Source: Odontesthes bonariensis
Lineage: Eukaryota; Chordata; Actinopteri; Atheriniformes; Atherinopsidae
Assembly: GCF_027942865.1 (NCBI RefSeq)
Contig: NC_134509.1
Span: forward strand, 24,176,697 to 24,240,696
Length of the DNA: 64,000 bases
Direction: 5' to 3'
Of this stretch, positions 59,071 through 64,000 are shown piece after piece; position 1 is the first letter of the stretch; every line of letters begins with the position of its first letter. Under the pieces are notes generated by a model. It was not told where the DNA came from. It made no database searches and saw nothing but the letters and a program-made list of their open reading frames with translations. A program made the translations under genes and the position numbers.

Positions 59071-60560
59071 AATCCGAACTCTAACATGATTTTGAAGAGC
59101 TTGAAGATTTCCCAAGGTCCCATGTACATTATATAAGTTTTTGCATTAATTTTTCAAGGGAATCCATGATGTGAATTGGGAGACGTGGGTGAGTCATGAA
59201 ATTACCCAATAGTTGGTGGCTCCTTTGTAGTACTTATTTTTCATCGGATGAAAATCACATAATTTATTTACTTTGATTTTGCCCATTAAATAACTTCTAA
59301 GTTCAAATGGATTTGGCTGTATGACTTCTTTCAATGTGACATTTCCTCTACGGAAACATGTGCATATTGATTCCCTTTAGTTGTGTTTTCATGTCAATAA
59401 AACTTAAAAGTGAAACTGAGCTGATCTGAATTTGACAGGGTTTGAAGTCAATCAATATTTGCTTGTCAAAACCTCATACTGAGCTTTTCAACTAACATTG
59501 CATGCCTAAACAAACTTTCTTTGAAACATCAAAAGAGCTCTGGCAGCTACAACACCGCCAGAATACCTCTAAAACCATGTCAGAGAACTACAAGTGCCTT
59601 TAAAAATGATCTTTATCATCGAAGTCTTACTCTTGATAAGTATGACACACACATACAAAAATACACCCATGATGTTAAAACATTGAAACTTTAAAAGCTC
59701 TTTAAATAAAATTTGTGTTCATAGCATGTGTTCTGCGGTTTACACCCATTGGGTTCATGATGTAAAATAATATACACCTTCATCCAAACAAAGTGCACAA
59801 TTATATGGAAATCCTATATCTGCAGGGTTGTCAGAGGCACCACAGAAGGTCAGTTGGTGACTACTTTCAATGGTTAGATACTTCTGTTGTTAGCATGAAA
59901 AGAAAATGGAGGCTCCAGTAAGATGAGTCCAGCATTTAACCTGGAAGAGACTTCTGTGTCATTTTTATTTTTCGTTAAAGTATTTGTGGGGGATCCCCCC
60001 TACGGATCCCTAACAAGTTAAACCAATCACAGGCATGATAAAGGAAAGAGTAACTACAGCAAATAAACCTAAAAATTAAGGAGAATTTCAGGAGATGTGG
60101 AAACAAGAAAACTGTACAGTTTTTTACATACATACATAAGTAGCCTACATACTTAAGTTGCTATAATTCCATACTAATTCCCTCATACTCTCTGTTATTA
60201 CTTTCAACTGAACTTTTGTTCCGGTTTGTGATTATGGGATGTCTTAGATTCAGTCTAACTTGCTCTGATGCATCAGCGCAGGAATGAGAGGAAATACAGC
60301 TGCGTGGTGCCGCAGCGGTGGCTCGTGGAACTGCATTAAGTGGAAGGAGGAGGAGAGAGGAAGTTCTCCAAAACTTTTTTTTCCCCCTGAAAGGACTCTG
60401 GAGACGTTCCGTTAGATTTTCAGAGGAGGGGGTTTTGACCAGGAAAAACTTCGAACGCTTTAGGAGCAACTGAAAGGCAGATTACAGTGTCAAAAAGTTT
60501 ATCCCTGTTTTTGTTCTCGTCTCCTCACATGAAAGTCGTGAAAAGGGGACGCGTTTTTTT
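59071..60560. other. No gene recognised; upstream region of pkd1
   Basis: The first kilobase is AT-rich. From about 60230 the sequence becomes purine-rich and GC-richer, as expected near a promoter or 5' UTR of pkd1. I see no defined TATA box. Confidence 0.4.
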
Positions 60561-60568
60561 TTTATTTT

Positions 60569-60603
60569 TTGCCTTTGCTTTGTGCGTTTTGTTCCCTTTC
60601 CAG
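60569..60603 (+). promoter_or_regulatory. Possible 3' splice site in the pkd1 5' UTR
   Basis: A long T/C-rich tract ends in CCCTTTCCAG at 60604, just 46 bp before the pkd1 ATG. It suggests a noncoding exon further upstream. It could equally be transcribed 5' UTR. Confidence 0.4.
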
Positions 60604-60649
60604 ATTGAGAGGACTTACACCATCAAAGGCGATGAGATGTGAGTGAGCT

Positions 60650-60924
60650 ATGCCTTGTGGAAATGGACAGACTTTATCCAAGCGAAAACATGGCGTCTGC
60701 GTCCCAAGATTTAGCTTCTTTCCCATTCTGCTGGTGGCGCTCTGCTGTCTGGAGGCTTGGGGCTCCGGGCCGCAGGGGGACGGCGGTAGGAGCTGCAGCC
60801 CGTGTCCCGTTAACTGCAGCTGTGCGCTGGCGGGGCCCCAGCAGCTCTGCGTCGTCAACTGCTCCAACATTGGGCTGGAAAGGGCCCCAGCGGCGGCGGA
60901 CTTCCCGCTGGCTGTCAGCGTGCT
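60650..60924 (+). CDS. pkd1: Polycystin-1 coding exon 1 (gene continues beyond window)
   Basis: Polycystin-1 is a large membrane receptor that works with polycystin-2 in cilia and at cell contacts. This exon gives 91 codons plus 2 nt: a 20-residue lead, a hydrophobic signal peptide (residues 21-38, SFFPILLVALCCLEAW) and the cysteine-rich LRR N-cap CPVNCSCALAG...CVVNCSNIGL (residues 52-75). It resembles the human exon 1 product (CRVNCSGRGLRTL). The exon ends in phase 2 before donor GTAAGT (60925-60930), the same phase as human exon 1. The ATG at 60650 gives a signal peptide in frame; the overlapping frame from 60639 does not. pkd1a/pkd1b cannot be told apart here. Confidence 0.82.
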
Positions 60925-61129
60925 GTAAGTACAGCGTGTGAATAGACAGTGCAACACTCGGGCATACAGTGGAGCTGTTTTGATTACCTTGAATGGTTAA
61001 AGAAAAATATTTAAAAAACAGAATCAATCTTATTTATCACTCGTGAACACTAAAAACAGCAGAGTTTTCTTAAGTCATGCATGTGAAGCAGTATTATTTT
61101 TGATCATTTTGCTTCTTTTTATATTTTCT

Positions 61130-61181
<52 letters not shown>

Positions 61182-63527
61182 CATCTTTAAAGTTAATTGG
61201 TGGATGTTTACTAACCACCTGCGAGAGATCACACTGGCGCACATGACATGTTGTTATTGACACCTCTGTGTCATGTTTGCTCTGAGGTTTTGTCAGCCTC
61301 ATAATTAGGGCAGATTATTGACCTGTAATTAAACAGTTTAATATATGTTTTGGGTGTTTATGAAGCAGAAACGTGTATTTTTTTTTCTGCTTGTTTGATC
61401 TGGTTAATTGTGATTATATATTTTTCTTCATGTATCACTGTAAATGGATCATCTGTATATTTGGGGCTTTTGGTTTGAAAAAAAATTATATTTCCTTTTT
61501 GGTTCTAGTACATTTTCATAGGATGCTGTGATCATTTTCCTTCATTAGATTGTATTATTATTACATTACTGTCCGTTATATTGGACATGTACAGGTTGCT
61601 GCCTCATGCTTAGCTACTCTGACAGATGTGATGATGGGATTAAAGTGGTCTTCAAAACCTGCACCTCACCGGCACTGTGCAATTTTATAGGTTGTTAGAA
61701 ACAAAGCATAGAAAATGGAAAATGGAAAATAATTTGTTGAGAACAATCATTTATATTAACATCAATGAAAGAATAGGCCCTAACCTTCAACTCATAGTTG
61801 AATTGCCTTTAATTTGTGTCTGAGACTTCTGTCAAAGGTCAGATGGCTTGTGACAGCGTGTCTGTTTTAGCATGCAATGTGTGAGTTTTTTTAGTTTACT
61901 TGCTCACCAGAAACTTTAACCTGGTGTTTGTGGTGTTGATCGGTCTTCAGCCCCTGGTGCGGTTACAGCGAGAACATTGTGTTCTGCGTCGACGGAAGCC
62001 ATATGTTATCCATTATTTATATCCACTGTACCTATGGTCTTTATTTAACATGAGTTTTCATCTGACTGCACCAAGCATATAATCAGTGCACATTATTTTG
62101 GGACTGTCTTACTTTGGGGATTTCACGAAACAAGGCTGTAAATAAAGTTTGGATGAAGTTTTAACAGAAACTAAAACTGCTCCGTAGGAAAAGTAAAGCA
62201 TGCATGCTCGGCTGTTTTAATTTAATTTAAGGTCATATCTCATTTTAGCAGGTATCCTTAAAGTCACTTTATTTATAGTGACAGTATTTGCATAAAAGAG
62301 GATGAATGGTTTGTTAAGTGTCGTGTTAATTAGAGAGAGATCCTTCTTTAGGATTTGTTTTTAATTACAGTGAATGTTACATGTCGGATCTATTGGAGTG
62401 TTAATTGTATAGGTTTAGATAAACTTCCTTGCTCTAACTGTTTCAGACCTACAAGGAGGTGACTGACTGACTGAACATTACTGTCCTTACAGATGAGTCT
62501 TCTTGTCACCTGCTTCTACTATATGTGCGGAAACACTGATATAAGATATTTTTGCTCTTAATCAAGTCTGATTTCATGGCAGGAAGAGACAAATCCGATG
62601 GAAAACTTAATATTCATTTGATATTGCTGGAGGCAGGCAGTGCTTGGTTACCTATTCACCCATTATTTAAAGGAAAAAAAAGAGTATTTATTTGCGGGGG
62701 CTTGTCTGGATAATGGAGTCAGACTGTCTCAGACAGAGAGGTGAGAGTGCAGTTCTCATAAAGTATTAGATGGTTAGCCCTGCTGCAGCCATCTGTCTTG
62801 TCTCTGCTTCATATTGTCGACTGGGAGAAATATGGGTTCAGCATAAATCTTTACGAACTGCATTCACAGCATGTCTTTCAGCATCAGTCTGGTGTCATGA
62901 ATAATGTAATAAATGGTAGATTGTAAATAGTTTTTTTCAATCTGGGTAATCATGTAAACAGATGGTACTTGGGAAGGCCGTTCCAGTGTTAGAAAATCTG
63001 GTATAGGAAAAAAGAATTAAGTTTAGGCCCTTATTCTTATGGTTACAGCTCCATAAATATGAGCAGTCAACAACAGATCGGCCTGTTTCCTCTCCCTAGA
63101 ATTTCAGGCCAATTTGGTACTGCTGTGTGAATCTGAATCTTTGGAGATTGCACAGAAAGGTGGCCCAGAACTGGATTTAATTCTCAGCTAACCACAAACA
63201 GAGTTGTCTGATATCAGACAGTATTGTCAACCCACTATGCTCCATAAAATGGACGGATTTTATGGTGCGGACACAAACATGACATTTCTGTCCTTTAAAC
63301 GTCAACTTGAAGAGATGATATTAACGATTAGAAGACAATAACAGACATACGGCAGTGATAATGATGCAAATCGGAGTATTTGACAGAAGAGGCTGAATTT
63401 AATTTAGAATGTTTACATAAGTACTATAAGTATTTCTGTCCTCTGCTGCTTTATAGTTTTTTATTAGCACATTTATTTTAACCTTTATCGGCTGTGGAAT
63501 AGTCTGATGTCGATGCTGATTGCTCAT
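60925..63527 (+). other. pkd1 intron 1 (start)
   Basis: No LRR-coding exon is visible before the window ends. The intron is therefore at least 3 kb; human PKD1 intron 1 is also very long. It contains a (TA)n run. Confidence 0.6.
61135..61178. repeat. (TA)n microsatellite
   Basis: A pure TA run of about 44 nt. Confidence 0.95.
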
Positions 63528-63866
63528 GGGCGGTGGCTCAGTGGTTAGAGTCGGTCGTCCAATAACCAGAAGGTTGGTAGGTTTGATTCCCACTCTCGCC
63601 ACTCAAAAAACATTGGTGGAACAGACAGCTGGAGGGGTGTCAGTCCACCTCCTTGTCACAGCCGAGGTGCCCTTGAGCAAGGCACCGTACCCCCATGCTC
63701 CCCGGGCGCTGTGAACGGCTGCCCACCGCTCCAGGTTGGCATCTGTCTCTATGAGTGTGTGACCCTGTGCATGTGTGTGTCAACAGGTGCCAACCTGAAT
63801 GGGTTAAAAGCGGAGGACAAATTTCGTGTGTATGCATGACCAATAAATCTAATCTTAATCTTAATC
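63528..63866 (+). mobile_element. tRNA-derived SINE with (AATCTT)n tail
   Basis: The head has an A-box-like TGGCTCAGTGGTTAGAG and a B box GGTTTGATTCC (63580-63590). The body includes GTGCCCTTGAGCAAGGCACC. The tail is AATCTTAATCTTAATC. CTCAT precedes the head and follows the tail, a possible 5-bp duplication. It lies in pkd1 intron 1. Confidence 0.85.
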
Positions 63867-64000
63867 TCATATGAACTCTTGTGCTTTAAAAATCATTTTA
63901 TATGCAAGTGACTATCATTTTTTGAACAAACAACATACTCTTAAAATTTTTTAAATGGCATGTTCTGATGAAGATTTAGATTTAAGTAAAAAAGCCAGGA

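Noticed and set aside
60562..60957. 131-codon minus-strand frame
   Set aside because: It is the antisense shadow of pkd1 exon 1.

Overview
This is vertebrate genomic DNA, almost certainly from a ray-finned fish and probably a percomorph teleost. The reasons are spliced vertebrate genes and a typical teleost repeat load: Rex3 (RTE) LINE copies with GATG/CCAT tails, several dead Tc1-like transposons, a BEL/Pao retrotransposon, a PIF/Harbinger element with a MADF exon, hAT elements, tRNA-headed SINEs and TTAA-bounded foldback MITEs. There is no prokaryotic signal, no rRNA or tRNA gene and no CRISPR array.

Two host genes are recognisable. A somatostatin receptor type 5 gene (sstr5) lies on the minus strand as four coding exons (26421..25846, 22431..22291, 22134..21862, 17285..17118). 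All three introns are phase 0, and the exons together code for about 385 residues. The first coding exon of polycystin-1 (pkd1) lies on the plus strand at 60650..60924; the rest of the gene is beyond the right edge. The two are divergently transcribed about 34 kb apart. In human both genes lie on 16p13.3, so the pairing fits an old linkage group. A possible further minus-strand terminal exon (12333..12121) has a strong acceptor and a 70-codon frame but no recognised family.

Layout. 1-2.2 kb: a perfect 47-nt palindrome and a 663-bp foldback MITE. 2.25-9.5 kb: a complete-length BEL/Pao element with nearly identical LTRs and a CAAAG target duplication, but broken coding frames and no integrase core. 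9.5-17 kb: downstream of sstr5, with the orphan exon candidate, a MITE, a solo LTR (14231..14677) and a 23-G run. 17.1-27.4 kb: sstr5, whose introns hold a CGGBP1-domain transposon, a Tc1 remnant and a SINE. 27.4-60 kb: gene-free in my reading and repeat-rich, with an 8-bp-TSD hAT element (36408..37479), a Harbinger element (38956..39933), an LTR-like unit (53525..54243), two 5'-truncated Rex3 copies with target duplications, and two adjoining TTAA-bounded MITEs at 57-58.8 kb. 60.6-64 kb: pkd1 exon 1 and the start of its first intron, which contains a SINE.

The host genes do not form a pathway. Sstr5 is a Gi-coupled receptor for somatostatin and cortistatin, and polycystin-1 is a large membrane receptor of cilia and cell contacts. 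The strongest second-look items are the young but integrase-less BEL element, the exon-like module preserved in two MITE copies, the orphan exon candidate, the Harbinger MADF exon and the hairpin inside a MITE. Nothing here demands a wholly new biological system.
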